Shown: piece by piece, positions 16,333-24,504 of the stretch
How positions within the stretch are numbered: the first letter of the stretch is position 1
Layout of the letters: each line of letters starts with the position of its first letter
Assembly: GCA_964410625.1 (NCBI GenBank)
Contig: CAYPHY010000010.1
Span: 62,001-126,000, forward strand
Reading direction: 5' to 3'
Length of the DNA stretch: 64,000 bases
From: CAYPHY01 sp964410625
GTDB taxonomy: Bacteria > Chloroflexota > Anaerolineae > Promineifilales > Promineifilaceae
Program-made: the position numbers and the translations under genes
Notes under the pieces: generated by a model
Seen by the model: only the letters and a program-made list of their open reading frames with translations
Database searches by the model: none
What the model was told of the DNA's origin: nothing

Positions 16333-17367
16333 TCATTCTAGCTCTCCAACCAATTCTACCACAGTTTGCAACGTTTGGACGTTGAAGACGGTGATGTTGA
16401 GTGTGGTGACAGGACTGTTGCGCCAGAGCTGGAGGCGTTCGCGGATGCGCTCCTTTGGACCAACCAGGGCGACTTCATCAATGAGAGCGGCGGGTACTTT
16501 TGCCATTGCCCCGCCCCGATCTCCGGCAAGGTAGAGATCTTGGATCTCGGCCGCTTCCCCCTCAAAGCCATAGCGCACCGCCAGATCATTATAAAAGTTG
16601 CGTCCTTTTGCCCCCATTCCGCCCACATAGAGGGCCAGCATCGGCCGCAACATGTTATAGGCAATCTCGAGATTATCTTCCATCACGACCGAGACAGTAG
16701 GGGCAATGTCAAAATCGGCGATAGACTTCCCTGCTTTGGCTAATCCCGCTTCGACCTGTGGTTTATAGACAGAATCATACTTTTCAGGCGAGAAGAAGAT
16801 CGGCAGCCAGCCGTCGGCGATCTCGGCCGCCAGTTCCACATTTTTTGGCCCGATGGCCGCCAGATAGATTGGGATGTCGGGCTGGGCGTGGAGCGTGCTT
16901 TTCAGCGGCTTGCCTAAACCAGTGGCGTCAGACCCCTGATAAGGAATTTGGTAGCTATTGCCCTCAAAGACCAGCGGCCGCTCGCGGCGGAAAATGTGAC
17001 GAACGATGCCCACATACTCGCGGGTACGGGCCAGCGGCCGTCCATAAGCGACGCCATGCCATCCCTCTACTACTTGTGGCCCGGACATACCCAGACCGAG
17101 CCGGAAACGGCCGCCAGATAACTGGTTCAGCGTCATCGCCGTCATCGCCGTGTTGGCCGGTGTTCGCCCCGGCATTTGCATAATCGCTGTGCCAAGCTTG
17201 ATCTTCGTCGTCAATGCCCCCAACCAGGCCAATGGCGAAACGGCGTCCGAGCCATACGCTTCGGCCGTCCACACCGAATCAACACCCAGCCGGTCAGCCT
17301 CCTGCACCAGTTCAACCGGAAGTTCAATCTTCCCCGCAGCATAGCCAAGCATCAGTCCCAGTTTCAT
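16333..17367 (-). CDS. LLM-class F420-dependent oxidoreductase
   Basis: 344 residues from the ATG at 17367, with AGGAG 6 bases upstream. A luciferase-like TIM barrel with LGLMLGYAAG at the start, VDSVWTAEAYGSDA, KLGTAIMQMPGRTPANTAM, GRFRLGLGMSGPQVVEGWHG and the F420-type region IPIYLAAIGPKNVELAAEIADGW (shown in part). This order matches the Rv3520c-like (TIGR03559-type) F420-dependent family rather than FMN monooxygenases. It reduces or oxidises an unknown organic substrate using F420. Its presence implies that the organism makes or acquires F420. elp3 follows within 3 bases. Confidence 0.88.
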   Translation of the reverse strand: MKLGLMLGYAAGKIELPVELVQEADRLGVDSVWTAEAYGSDAVSPLAWLGALTTKIKLGTAIMQMPGRTPANTAMTAMTLNQLSGGRFRLGLGMSGPQVVEGWHGVAYGRPLARTREYVGIVRHIFRRERPLVFEGNSYQIPYQGSDATGLGKPLKSTLHAQPDIPIYLAAIGPKNVELAAEIADGWLPIFFSPEKYDSVYKPQVEAGLAKAGKSIADFDIAPTVSVVMEDNLEIAYNMLRPMLALYVGGMGAKGRNFYNDLAVRYGFEGEAAEIQDLYLAGDRGGAMAKVPAALIDEVALVGPKERIRERLQLWRNSPVTTLNITVFNVQTLQTVVELVGELE

Positions 17368-17466
17368 AGTTATCTCCTGAAGAATAGTTACGCAGATGAC
17401 GCAGATCAAACGCGGATTACGCGGATTTTCTTAAACCAATTGTAGCCACACGGGAAGCAATAACCA

Positions 17467-17506
17467 ATACACCAATCTCCAGTCTCTAATCTCTCAGTCT
17501 CCTCCC
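17467..17506. repeat. Dispersed repeat, composite of CCAATACACC and AATCTCTAATCTC types
   Basis: ACCAATACACCAATCTCC is followed by AGTCTCTAATCTCTCAGTC, joining two repeat families head to tail between the F420-type gene and the tRNA terminator. Confidence 0.7.
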
Positions 17507-17510
17507 AAAA

Positions 17511-17540
17511 CAAAAAGCACCCCAACAATGTGGAGTGCTT
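17511..17540 (-). terminator. Rho-independent terminator of tRNA-Glu
   Basis: Read on the minus strand, AGCACTCC pairs with GGGGTGCT (one G-U) around loop ACATTGTT and is followed by T5. It begins about 8 bases after the tRNA 3' end. Confidence 0.85.
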
Positions 17541-17547
17541 CTTCGAT

Positions 17548-17619
17548 GCCCTCACGGGGATTCGAACCCCGGTCTTAGCCTTGAAAGGGCTACGTCCTGG
17601 TCCCCTAGACGATGAGGGC
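17548..17619 (-). tRNA. tRNA-Glu(UUC)
   Basis: The minus strand folds into a full cloverleaf. The acceptor is GCCCTCA/TGAGGGC with discriminator A. The D arm contains TAGGGGACC. The anticodon stem TAGCC/GGCTA surrounds loop CTTTCAA, giving anticodon TTC. The T arm is CGGGG-TTCGAAT-CCCCG. CCA is not encoded. The anticodon reads GAA/GAG codons. A terminator follows directly, so it is probably a single-gene transcript. Confidence 0.97.
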
Positions 17620-17680
17620 AACAGAGGGAATTTTATCATTGTGCGGCCGTCTGGTCAACTTTTCGCCCCTGCCAATTTGT

Positions 17681-17700
17681 AGCGGGGGTTGCCAACCCGC
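17681..17700. repeat. Dispersed GGTTGCCAACCCGC hairpin repeat
   Basis: AGCGGGGGTTGCCAACCCGC forms a compact hairpin 30 bases past the pyrG stop codon. Confidence 0.65.
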
Positions 17701-17729
17701 AAGCTCGGCCTCAATAACCATATAGAGGT

Positions 17730-19400
17730 CTAGCGAGCGACGTCGAGTTCCCTGACCTCCAACTCTTTCACCTGTCCATTTCGAAAGGGTTGCTGGCCTT
17801 CCTGCCGGGCTACGGCGGCCGCCATAAAGGCATTGAACAGCGGGTGCGGCCGATTCGGGCGGCTCTTAAACTCGGGATGGAACTGGCTGCCGAGCATAAA
17901 AGGATGGTCGCGTAGTTCGGCGATTTCCACCAGGCGGCCGTTTGGCGACAGCCCACTAAAAACCATCCCCGCCTTACCCAATAGCTCGCGATAAGCGTTG
18001 TTAAACTCCCAGCGGTGGCGGTGGCGTTCGGAGATGAGATCGGCGTTGTAGGCAGCGGCCGCCTTTGTCCCTGCGATCAACCGGCAAGGGTAAGCGCCCA
18101 ACCGCATCGTCCCACCCATATCGGTCAATTCATGCTGGTCAGGCATCAAGCTGATTACGGGATGCTCAGTCTGGCGATCAAACTCCGTGCTGTTTGGCTC
18201 GTCGCTCTTCAAGACATGGCGTGCCAGATCAATGCACATCACTTGCATTCCCAAGCAAAGCCCTAGGTAAGGCACTTTGTTTTCCCGCGCCCACCGTGCG
18301 GCCAAAATTTTGCCTTCAACGCCCCGTTCGCCGAAGCCGCCGGGGACAACAATCCCATCAAGCCCTTCAAATTGCTCCCAACCTTTGCCGCGTTCCAGAT
18401 CACCGGAGTGGATCCACTCAATCTCCACCTGGCGTTTGTTGTGAATCCCGGCGTGGTAGAGCGACTCACGCACACTCATATAAGCGTCATGGAGTTCAAC
18501 ATATTTGCCGACAATGCCAATGCGGATCATTGGCTTTGGCTGGCGAATCTCGGCCATCATCTCTCGCCACTCTTGCAAATCTGGCTCTGTGGCAAGGGAG
18601 AGGCTTAGACGATCAACGACAAACTCATCCAGCTTTGTTTCGTGTAGCAGCAACGGAATATTGTATAGGATGTCGCTGGTGACGGCCGGGATGACCGCCT
18701 GCGGCTTCACATCACAAAACAAAGCGATCTTATTGATATGCTCTTCGGGGATGGGATGATCTGCGCGGGCGATAATCACATCCGGCTGGATACCAATGCT
18801 ACGCAGTTCGCGAACGCTGTGTTGGGTCGGCTTTGTCTTTAGTTCGCGGCTGGCGCTGATGTAGGGTAGGTAGGTGACATGGACATAGAGCGTGTTCTCG
18901 CGGCCGACATCCGAGCGCATCTGCCGCAACGCCTCCATAAATGGCAAACTCTCAATATCACCAACCGTTCCACCCACCTCCACCAGCACGACATCGGCGT
19001 TGGTTTTCTCCGCCACCAGATGAATACAGCGTTTGATTTCATTGGTGATATGGGGGATGACCTGGATCGTCCCGCCCAGGTAATCGCCGCGCCGTTCGCG
19101 AGCGATCACTTCAGCATATACCCGCCCCGTCGTCACGTTTGACGCCTGGTTGAGATTAATGTCAATAAATCGCTCGTAGTGCCCTAAATCGAGGTCCGTC
19201 TCCGCCCCATCTTCGGTGACAAAGACTTCGCCATGTTGATAAGGTGACATCGTTCCTGGATCAACATTGATATAAGGATCGAGCTTTTGTACAGTGACGG
19301 AGAGACCACGCGCTTTGAGCAACCGGCCGAGCGCAGCGGCCGTTACTCCCTTACCTACAGAACTAACCACACCACCAGTAAAGAAAATAAACTTGGTCAT
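17730..19400 (-). CDS. pyrG: CTP synthase
   Basis: 556 residues, converting UTP to CTP with glutamine nitrogen in pyrimidine synthesis. The synthetase domain starts MTKFIFFTGGVVSSVGKGV and contains LDPYINVDPGTMSPYQHGEV (in part). The glutaminase domain carries the catalytic cysteine in YLGLCLGMQ and the His-Glu pair in SQFHPEFKSRP. The ATG at 19400 gives the canonical N-terminus and has AGGGG 10 bases upstream; the longer TTG frame to 19409 is rejected. The C-terminal ~20 residues (EGQQPFRNGQVKELEV) extend beyond the usual end. A strong hairpin plus T-tract lies just before the ribosome site. Confidence 0.98.
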   Translation of the reverse strand: MTKFIFFTGGVVSSVGKGVTAAALGRLLKARGLSVTVQKLDPYINVDPGTMSPYQHGEVFVTEDGAETDLDLGHYERFIDINLNQASNVTTGRVYAEVIARERRGDYLGGTIQVIPHITNEIKRCIHLVAEKTNADVVLVEVGGTVGDIESLPFMEALRQMRSDVGRENTLYVHVTYLPYISASRELKTKPTQHSVRELRSIGIQPDVIIARADHPIPEEHINKIALFCDVKPQAVIPAVTSDILYNIPLLLHETKLDEFVVDRLSLSLATEPDLQEWREMMAEIRQPKPMIRIGIVGKYVELHDAYMSVRESLYHAGIHNKRQVEIEWIHSGDLERGKGWEQFEGLDGIVVPGGFGERGVEGKILAARWARENKVPYLGLCLGMQVMCIDLARHVLKSDEPNSTEFDRQTEHPVISLMPDQHELTDMGGTMRLGAYPCRLIAGTKAAAAYNADLISERHRHRWEFNNAYRELLGKAGMVFSGLSPNGRLVEIAELRDHPFMLGSQFHPEFKSRPNRPHPLFNAFMAAAVARQEGQQPFRNGQVKELEVRELDVAR

Positions 19401-19414
19401 TACACACAAACCCC

Positions 19415-19460
19415 TAAAAAAGAGAGAGGGGGCATGTCATCTTGGGTGACATGCCCCCTC
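19415..19460 (-). terminator. Terminator or attenuator hairpin immediately before pyrG
   Basis: Arms at 19426-19439 and 19447-19460 form a perfect 14-bp stem (GAGGGGGCATGTCA type) with a 7-base loop. On the minus strand TCTC and then six T follow. The T-tract ends only about 15 bases before the pyrG ATG, adjoining its AGGGG ribosome site. It either terminates the small upstream gene or attenuates pyrG. Confidence 0.8.
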
Positions 19461-19478
19461 CGAAACATTCATCTCTAC

Positions 19479-19622
19479 CTACTGATAACGAGCGAGGATT
19501 TCCAACCGTGTTTGTAGTACTTCACGCCGCTTTCCTTGCATGAAATTGCGTAATGCCTGTTGCATTAATTCTGCTTCTGTCAGGCCCAGGTAACGGGCCA
19601 TATCCACTGTTGCCATCGTCAT
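19479..19622 (-). CDS. Small antitoxin-like protein, 47 residues
   Basis: A short frame, MTMATVDMARYLGL followed by TEAELMQQALRNFMQGKRRE, ending in ILARYQ. GGTGGGA lies 8 bases before the ATG. The sequence is two amphipathic helices resembling the C-terminal part of small ribbon-helix-helix-linked antitoxins (LTEAEL-xx-QALR pattern), without the N-terminal DNA-binding strand and without an adjacent toxin. It may be a solitary remnant or a true small protein. It is followed by the hairpin in front of pyrG. Moderate confidence that it is expressed; function unknown. Confidence 0.5.
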   Translation of the reverse strand: MTMATVDMARYLGLTEAELMQQALRNFMQGKRREVLQTRLEILARYQ

Positions 19623-19662
19623 ATTCTTAGTCCCACCATTATTTCCAAAGGATATACGATCT

Positions 19663-21219
19663 TTACCCCTTTTTCAATAATCTTGGTTTTGTTGTGGCAT
19701 CGGACTCGCGGCGGTTGGGTTCGGTGGCTTCTAGTTGTCGCCAGGCGGCACGGATTGCTTCTAGCTCTTCGCGCGACTCCGGCACTTCGCCATAGCGCAC
19801 CTTGACAAAGGCGTTGGTGATCAGGCGACTATCGGCCGTATTTTCCGGCCATACAATCGCCAAAGTCGGCAGATATTCATACGGCGTCTGGAACTCCGGT
19901 CGGGGATAGCCTGCGCCCTCGGCCGCGCGACACATCTGCCGGTAGATGCGGCGAATGGAAAGCGCGGCCCGCCAGGAACGCAACACGCCTAAACGCTCCA
20001 ACAAGCCACGACCCGCGCTTGCTGTTTCCTCGTCGTCGCTGTCCAGATGGCTGCGGCCGCTTTCCCGCGCCACAAAGGAGGCCTGCCGGTAGAGCCGCGC
20101 CAGCGCAAACGTCACCAGGACAATTGCCAGCAGCATGAGTACCAGCACAATCGCTTTGCCGCCAACATTACTCACCTCTTCAGTTGCCGTAGGGGTCACT
20201 GTGGGAATCGGGACTTCTCCTCCCGTCACTTGAATCAGTTGCCGCGCGGCCTCTCCCGCCTGTCCCAAAATATAGACCAGTATTGCGCCGAGCGCCTGAA
20301 TCAAGATAGCGAAGAGGTCCAATAGCGGTTGGCTCAGATAGTAGAGTGTCAGTCCGGTTGCCGTTGTGCCAAACTGCAAGGTAACCCATAGCGGGGCCAG
20401 CCAGTCAACGACAAACAAAAGGGACTCGCCGCTAATGATACTTGCCACAATGGCGGCCGTCAGCGTAATGGCTAACGCCGCCAACATGATCATCAACAGC
20501 CAGGAAACATTCAACGAAGCGAGGTTCCCCGTTTGCTCCTGCTCCATTTGTTCAACACGGACAAGGGCAACGGCCGTTAGCGCTGCCAAAAAGAAGAGCA
20601 TTAGATATGGGACCACACTCCAGGCCAGGAAGTTGGCCGCAAACCAGATGATGATTGGCGCGAAGATCAGTCCCCCCAGTCGCAGCCGCAGTCCCATCCG
20701 GTTAATCTCATGATGGCGTGTCCCCAGCCTTAAGCCGCGCCACCAGACGAACAGGACTAGCAGGAATATAGAGAGGTCACGTGTCCAAACCAGGCTGCCT
20801 GTCTCGGCCACATTGCTGAAGAATTGGCGCAACCAGCCAAAATCTAATGCCGAAGCGGGGGCGTAGAGCAACGTGCGCCAGCTAATCAGAACGGTCAGCA
20901 GCAAAGCAACAACCATGATGCGGACTTGTCTGGTGCGGTCTAGCCCGATCAAGCTCATCAGCCGCGTTAAATTGAAAGGTAGGAGCATTAGCAGTAACAG
21001 CCACAACAACACCTGTTGCGGCGGCCAATATCGTGCCCAGCCCATCAGCGACAAGGCCAGTGGCGTCAACAGAGACACTTCTACCAGGGCATAACAGAGA
21101 TAAAGCAATTCATGGCGGATGTAAGCCCATGCCGAGGTCAAACGCTTCGTGATAGGGTGATTTCCCTGACTCGCTTCCACGCTTTGGGAGAATTGGGATA
21201 CGGCCTCTGGCACGCTCAT
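19663..21219 (-). CDS. DUF4129-domain polytopic membrane protein
   Basis: 518 residues. About nine hydrophobic helices span ~30-370, followed by a cytoplasmic C-terminal DUF4129 domain: IRRIYRQMCRAAEGAGYPRP, FQTPYEYLPTL and the end FVKVRYGEVPESREELEAI. DUF4129 is normally the tail of TgpA-type transglutaminase membrane proteins; here the transglutaminase domain itself is missing. Its start overlaps the DUF58 stop by 4 bases (ATGA type), so it is translationally coupled. It belongs to the MoxR-DUF58-DUF4129 operon, thought to assemble or mature surface proteins. The molecular role is unknown. Confidence 0.82.
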   Translation of the reverse strand: MSVPEAVSQFSQSVEASQGNHPITKRLTSAWAYIRHELLYLCYALVEVSLLTPLALSLMGWARYWPPQQVLLWLLLLMLLPFNLTRLMSLIGLDRTRQVRIMVVALLLTVLISWRTLLYAPASALDFGWLRQFFSNVAETGSLVWTRDLSIFLLVLFVWWRGLRLGTRHHEINRMGLRLRLGGLIFAPIIIWFAANFLAWSVVPYLMLFFLAALTAVALVRVEQMEQEQTGNLASLNVSWLLMIMLAALAITLTAAIVASIISGESLLFVVDWLAPLWVTLQFGTTATGLTLYYLSQPLLDLFAILIQALGAILVYILGQAGEAARQLIQVTGGEVPIPTVTPTATEEVSNVGGKAIVLVLMLLAIVLVTFALARLYRQASFVARESGRSHLDSDDEETASAGRGLLERLGVLRSWRAALSIRRIYRQMCRAAEGAGYPRPEFQTPYEYLPTLAIVWPENTADSRLITNAFVKVRYGEVPESREELEAIRAAWRQLEATEPNRRESDATTKPRLLKKG

Positions 21220-22682
21220 GCTTCCTCCACCTGCTCAAAGGCGATCTGTACCGGCTCCGGTGTCGGAATCTGGCTGAGGGCTGCTTCTGTTGCGGAGGCA
21301 CTGCGCCGACCGGCCTGAAAAGCGGGGACACTGGATGGGATATGGAAGGTCAGGACATGGCCGAAGCTGGGTGGTGGTTCCTCGGCCAGGGAAATTAGCA
21401 CAACCCGCCGACCAGCCTCCTTTAATCTTAAGAGGGCGATCATGATCTCCTCTGTGACAACGGCCGACACCAACACCAACGTGGATACCCAGGGCAAGCG
21501 CGGACTTTCGCGCAACATCATCAACTCGATGGAGGAGGTGGCAAATTCGGTGACGGCCGCCAATGCCTCCAACACTCGCGCCAGTTGGTCAGGCGAACGG
21601 CCGGGCGGCACGCGGATCGGCTGGTCGGAGTTTGGCACAGAGCCGTTGGCATATACCCCCGCCCCCCACCCTTGCTGGATGGCATAGTTGGCAACCGACG
21701 CCGCGACGCTTACGGCCCGCTCCAGCAAATCGGGATCAAAGCCCATCCAATGCTTGGGGAAGGTGGCGACATTGAGAAAGACGGTGACGGTCATGCCGGT
21801 GGTGGGGTCGTAGACCTTCGTTTGCAGCGACCCCCTGCGTGCCGTTGCCTTCCAATGGACATCGCGGAAGCGATCATGAGGCTCATAGTCGCGGATGCCT
21901 TGTGTGCGGATAGGGTCGGTGAACAAACTGCGACGCACACGGATTTCGCCGAAAGGCTCCTTCGCCGGTAAGCCCAACTCCTCCAGGGGGTAGATTTGCG
22001 GGTAAATGATCAGCGTATCGAGGTATTTGTGTTGGCGTTCAACGGTAAACAGGGTGAAGATGTCGCCCGACTCATAGGTGACCGGCCCCAGGCGGTAAAA
22101 TCCACGCTTGGGAAAGTAGAGCGTCGTTTCACGTTCCAGCCTTTCACGGCTTTGCATGGCGAAGGTGTATTGCAGCAGGTGTCGGCCGCTCAGTTCGGCC
22201 GAGGCTTGCGAAATCACACTATCCTGATCGGGTGAAACCGGCAGTTCATCGCGGAAACGCAGCCAGGTTAGCGGCAGCCACTTGTCATTTTGGATCGTCA
22301 CCATCATCTTCACCGGTTCGCCGGGGAAGACCCGCGTGCGATCAAAAGTGCGTTGGTAGCTGACGCCAGCGAGTGAAATATTCTTCCACAGCGTACTGAC
22401 CCCGACGATCAACAGCAGAATACCGCCCAGTGTCAGCAGGGCAGCATGGCGGCCGAGCAGGAAACCGATGATCACAAACACCATTGCCAGAAAGACCCAG
22501 GCGTCGCTAAAGATGCTATTCTCGCGCTCGCGTAAGACCAGTCCGCGGGCGGCGGCCGCATCACGCATGTCGAACCCACGACCACGCGCGGCCGCCTGCC
22601 ATACATTTTGCAACGCCTTGCGTCGCATCTCCTGTTGGTTCTCGCGGATGACGAGGGTGACTTCGCGGAGGCTATCGGGCAT
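21216..22682 (-). CDS. DUF58-domain protein
   Basis: 488 residues. Two transmembrane helices near 62-102 (FLAMVFVIIGFLLG, then LLTLGGILLLIVG) are followed by a beta-rich region and the DUF58 signature GIRDYEPHDRFRDVHWKATARRG with TKVYDPTTG, the part of a vWA-like fold that lacks a clear MIDAS. DUF58 proteins accompany MoxR ATPases. It overlaps the DUF4129 gene by 4 bases and starts 34 bases after the MoxR stop, across an AATGGTTAATGGTTAACGG-type spacer. No clear ribosome site is visible at the ATG. Confidence 0.9.
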   Translation of the reverse strand: MPDSLREVTLVIRENQQEMRRKALQNVWQAAARGRGFDMRDAAAARGLVLRERENSIFSDAWVFLAMVFVIIGFLLGRHAALLTLGGILLLIVGVSTLWKNISLAGVSYQRTFDRTRVFPGEPVKMMVTIQNDKWLPLTWLRFRDELPVSPDQDSVISQASAELSGRHLLQYTFAMQSRERLERETTLYFPKRGFYRLGPVTYESGDIFTLFTVERQHKYLDTLIIYPQIYPLEELGLPAKEPFGEIRVRRSLFTDPIRTQGIRDYEPHDRFRDVHWKATARRGSLQTKVYDPTTGMTVTVFLNVATFPKHWMGFDPDLLERAVSVAASVANYAIQQGWGAGVYANGSVPNSDQPIRVPPGRSPDQLARVLEALAAVTEFATSSIELMMLRESPRLPWVSTLVLVSAVVTEEIMIALLRLKEAGRRVVLISLAEEPPPSFGHVLTFHIPSSVPAFQAGRRSASATEAALSQIPTPEPVQIAFEQVEEA

Positions 22683-22716
22683 TGTGAATGGTTAATGGTT
22701 AACGGTCAATTGACAA

Positions 22717-23649
22717 TTAGATCACTGGGACTGGGACCGCGCCGACGACATCGCGGATGACGTCTTCGGGGAGACGGCCGCGCAGCCGCGTTTGCGGGTT
22801 GACCATCAGCCGGTGGGTCAATACATAAGGGGCCATCTGTTTCACATCATCGGGGATAACGAAGTCGCGGCCGTCAATGGCTGCCATCGCCTGGCAGGTA
22901 CGGTAGAGGGCCATGGTCGCGCGTGGACTGGCCCCTAGCTGGATGTCGTCATGAGTGCGCGTCGCGCGGCAGACGTTGACGATATACTTTCGTACTGACT
23001 CCTCTACTCGTACGGTACGCACAGCCTGTTGCATCTCCATGATTTGCGCTGTTTCGACAACGGGCTGCAACGTCTCCAGTGGGTCGGAACGCTCAAAGCG
23101 CAAGAGGATCGCATTTTCCCCTTCCTCGTCGGGATAGCCAAGAGCAACCTTCATTAGAAAGCGGTCGAGTTGGGCTTCGGGGAGGGGAAACGTCCCTTCC
23201 AACTCAATCGGGTTCTGTGTGGCGAGGACGAGGAACGGCCGTGGCAGCTTATGCGTGGCAATATCCACCGTCACCTGCCGCTCTTGCATCGCTTCCAGCA
23301 AGGCCGACTGCGTGCGTGGCGTGGCGCGGTTAATCTCGTCCGCGAGTAGGATTTGTGCCAGGATCGGGCCGGGGCGGAACTCAAACTCCTGTTCCTTCTG
23401 GTTGTAATAGTAAATGCCGGTGACATCGGAAGGGAGCAAATCGGGCGTGAACTGCACCCGGCGAAAGGTGCAACCCAGCGAAGCGGCAATTGACTTCGCC
23501 AGCGTCGTCTTCCCTGTGCCGGGCACATCCTCCAGCAGCAAATGCCCCTCGCAGAGCATAGCAATCAACGCCAGATTGATTATTTCGTCCTTGCCAACAA
23601 TGACTTTTTGAATATTTTCTCGGAGCTTCGTAGCGGTTTCTGCGATCAT
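22717..23649 (-). CDS. MoxR-family AAA+ ATPase
   Basis: 310 residues from the ATG at 23649; a GTG-started extension to 23688 adds an unrelated hydrophobic leader and is not preferred. Walker A is EDVPGTGKTTLA, Walker B is LLADEINRA, sensor 1 lies in LATQNPIELEG, and the arginine-finger/sensor region is FLMKVALGYPDEEGE and GASPRATMALYR. MoxR ATPases act as chaperones that insert cofactors or assemble complexes, paired with DUF58 proteins. It is first in a three-gene minus-strand operon with DUF58 and DUF4129. Very typical family member. Confidence 0.95.
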   Translation of the reverse strand: MIAETATKLRENIQKVIVGKDEIINLALIAMLCEGHLLLEDVPGTGKTTLAKSIAASLGCTFRRVQFTPDLLPSDVTGIYYYNQKEQEFEFRPGPILAQILLADEINRATPRTQSALLEAMQERQVTVDIATHKLPRPFLVLATQNPIELEGTFPLPEAQLDRFLMKVALGYPDEEGENAILLRFERSDPLETLQPVVETAQIMEMQQAVRTVRVEESVRKYIVNVCRATRTHDDIQLGASPRATMALYRTCQAMAAIDGRDFVIPDDVKQMAPYVLTHRLMVNPQTRLRGRLPEDVIRDVVGAVPVPVI

Positions 23650-23776
23650 AGATAAGACAAAAAGGATTAGCGATGCTGGATGAATCACAAATCCAGCATC
23701 AAGGAATATAGGCTAGTGGCCTATTGTAACAGATTTATGCCATATGCCCGCAAACTGACACTAAAAAGACACTATA

Positions 23777-23806
23777 GCGTAGGTTGCCAACTCGCAAGAC
23801 TTACGA
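23777..23806. repeat. Dispersed GTAGGTTGCCAACTCGCAAG repeat
   Basis: A diverged copy of the GGGTTGCCAACCCG family in the divergent spacer between moxR and brnT. Confidence 0.5.
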
Positions 23807-23884
23807 GTTCTACTCTCGATCGACAATTTCGCAAAATTGCTGCATAGTAGGTAAACCAAATTGGCATACATATCATGCACATTG

Positions 23885-23893
23885 TGCTACAAT
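23885..23893 (+). promoter_or_regulatory. Extended -10 promoter element of the BrnT/BrnA operon
   Basis: TGCTACAAT gives an extended -10 hexamer TACAAT at 23888-23893. The GTG start of brnT begins 6 bases later, so transcription would begin at or near the start codon. TTGGCA at 23861 is too far upstream to be a normal -35. Confidence 0.4.
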
Positions 23894-23899
23894 TAAGGC

Positions 23900-24175
23900 G
23901 TGAAGCACTATACTTGGAATCCGCAGAAAAACGAGCAACTTATTGCTGAACGCAGCATTTCCTTTGAAGAGATCGTGTTTCACATTGTAAATGGTGATGA
24001 ATTAGATGTATATGAACATCCCAATGTTGAACGCTATCCGAACCAACGAATATCTGTTGTTGTAGTAGAAGGATACGTGTATTTAGTTCCATATGTGGAA
24101 TCAGAGACAGAAATTTTCCTAAAGACAATCATCCCTAGCCGCAAAGCAACGAAGAAGTATCTTGGAGGACGATGA
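23900..24175 (+). CDS. brnT: BrnT-family (DUF497) toxin
   Basis: 91 residues from a GTG. BrnT features: YTWNPQKNEQLIAERSISFEE at the start, DVYEHPNVERYPNQR, YLVPYVE and the catalytic-region end FLKTIIPSRKATKKYL. BrnT is a RelE-fold ribonuclease that cleaves RNA under stress. The downstream antitoxin overlaps it by 4 bases. No Shine-Dalgarno at normal spacing is visible, and a -10 element lies directly upstream, so the mRNA may be leaderless. The gene is AT-rich with no CGGCCG. Confidence 0.93.
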   Translation: MKHYTWNPQKNEQLIAERSISFEEIVFHIVNGDELDVYEHPNVERYPNQRISVVVVEGYVYLVPYVESETEIFLKTIIPSRKATKKYLGGR

Positions 24176-24459
24176 TGCTAAAGTTAGATCAAGAAGAACA
24201 AGAAATTTTAGAGGCTTTTGAGTCAGGCAGGCTCAAACCTGTCATGGATAAAGATGCAGAGCTAAAGAAGCATCGTGAATATGGGGCCGCAACGCTCAAG
24301 AAAGACGCGCGTATTACTATCCGTATTTCCTCACGTGATTTAGAAGCGTTGCGTAAACACGCCTACATCGAAGGAATACCTTATCAAACGCTTGTATCCA
24401 GCATCTTACACAAATTTGTTAACGGCCGACTGGTTGAAGCCAGTTCAAATGTTCCTTAA
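24172..24459 (+). CDS. brnA: BrnA-type ribbon-helix-helix antitoxin
   Basis: 95 residues, overlapping brnT by 4 bases with a GATGATG start context. The N-terminus (EEQEILEAFESGRLKPVMD) is the toxin-binding helical tail. The C-terminus holds a ribbon-helix-helix DNA-binding fold: DARITIRISSRDLEALRKHAYIEGIPYQTLVSSIL (in part), preceded by a strand. It would neutralise BrnT and repress the shared promoter. Only one CGGCCG occurs, at the very 3' end (~24422), consistent with recent acquisition and partial adaptation. Confidence 0.88.
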   Translation: MMLKLDQEEQEILEAFESGRLKPVMDKDAELKKHREYGAATLKKDARITIRISSRDLEALRKHAYIEGIPYQTLVSSILHKFVNGRLVEASSNVP

Positions 24460-24504
24460 TGCCTGCTTTATTTGGTTTGCTGATAGGCGGTACTGTATTA
24501 ATGG

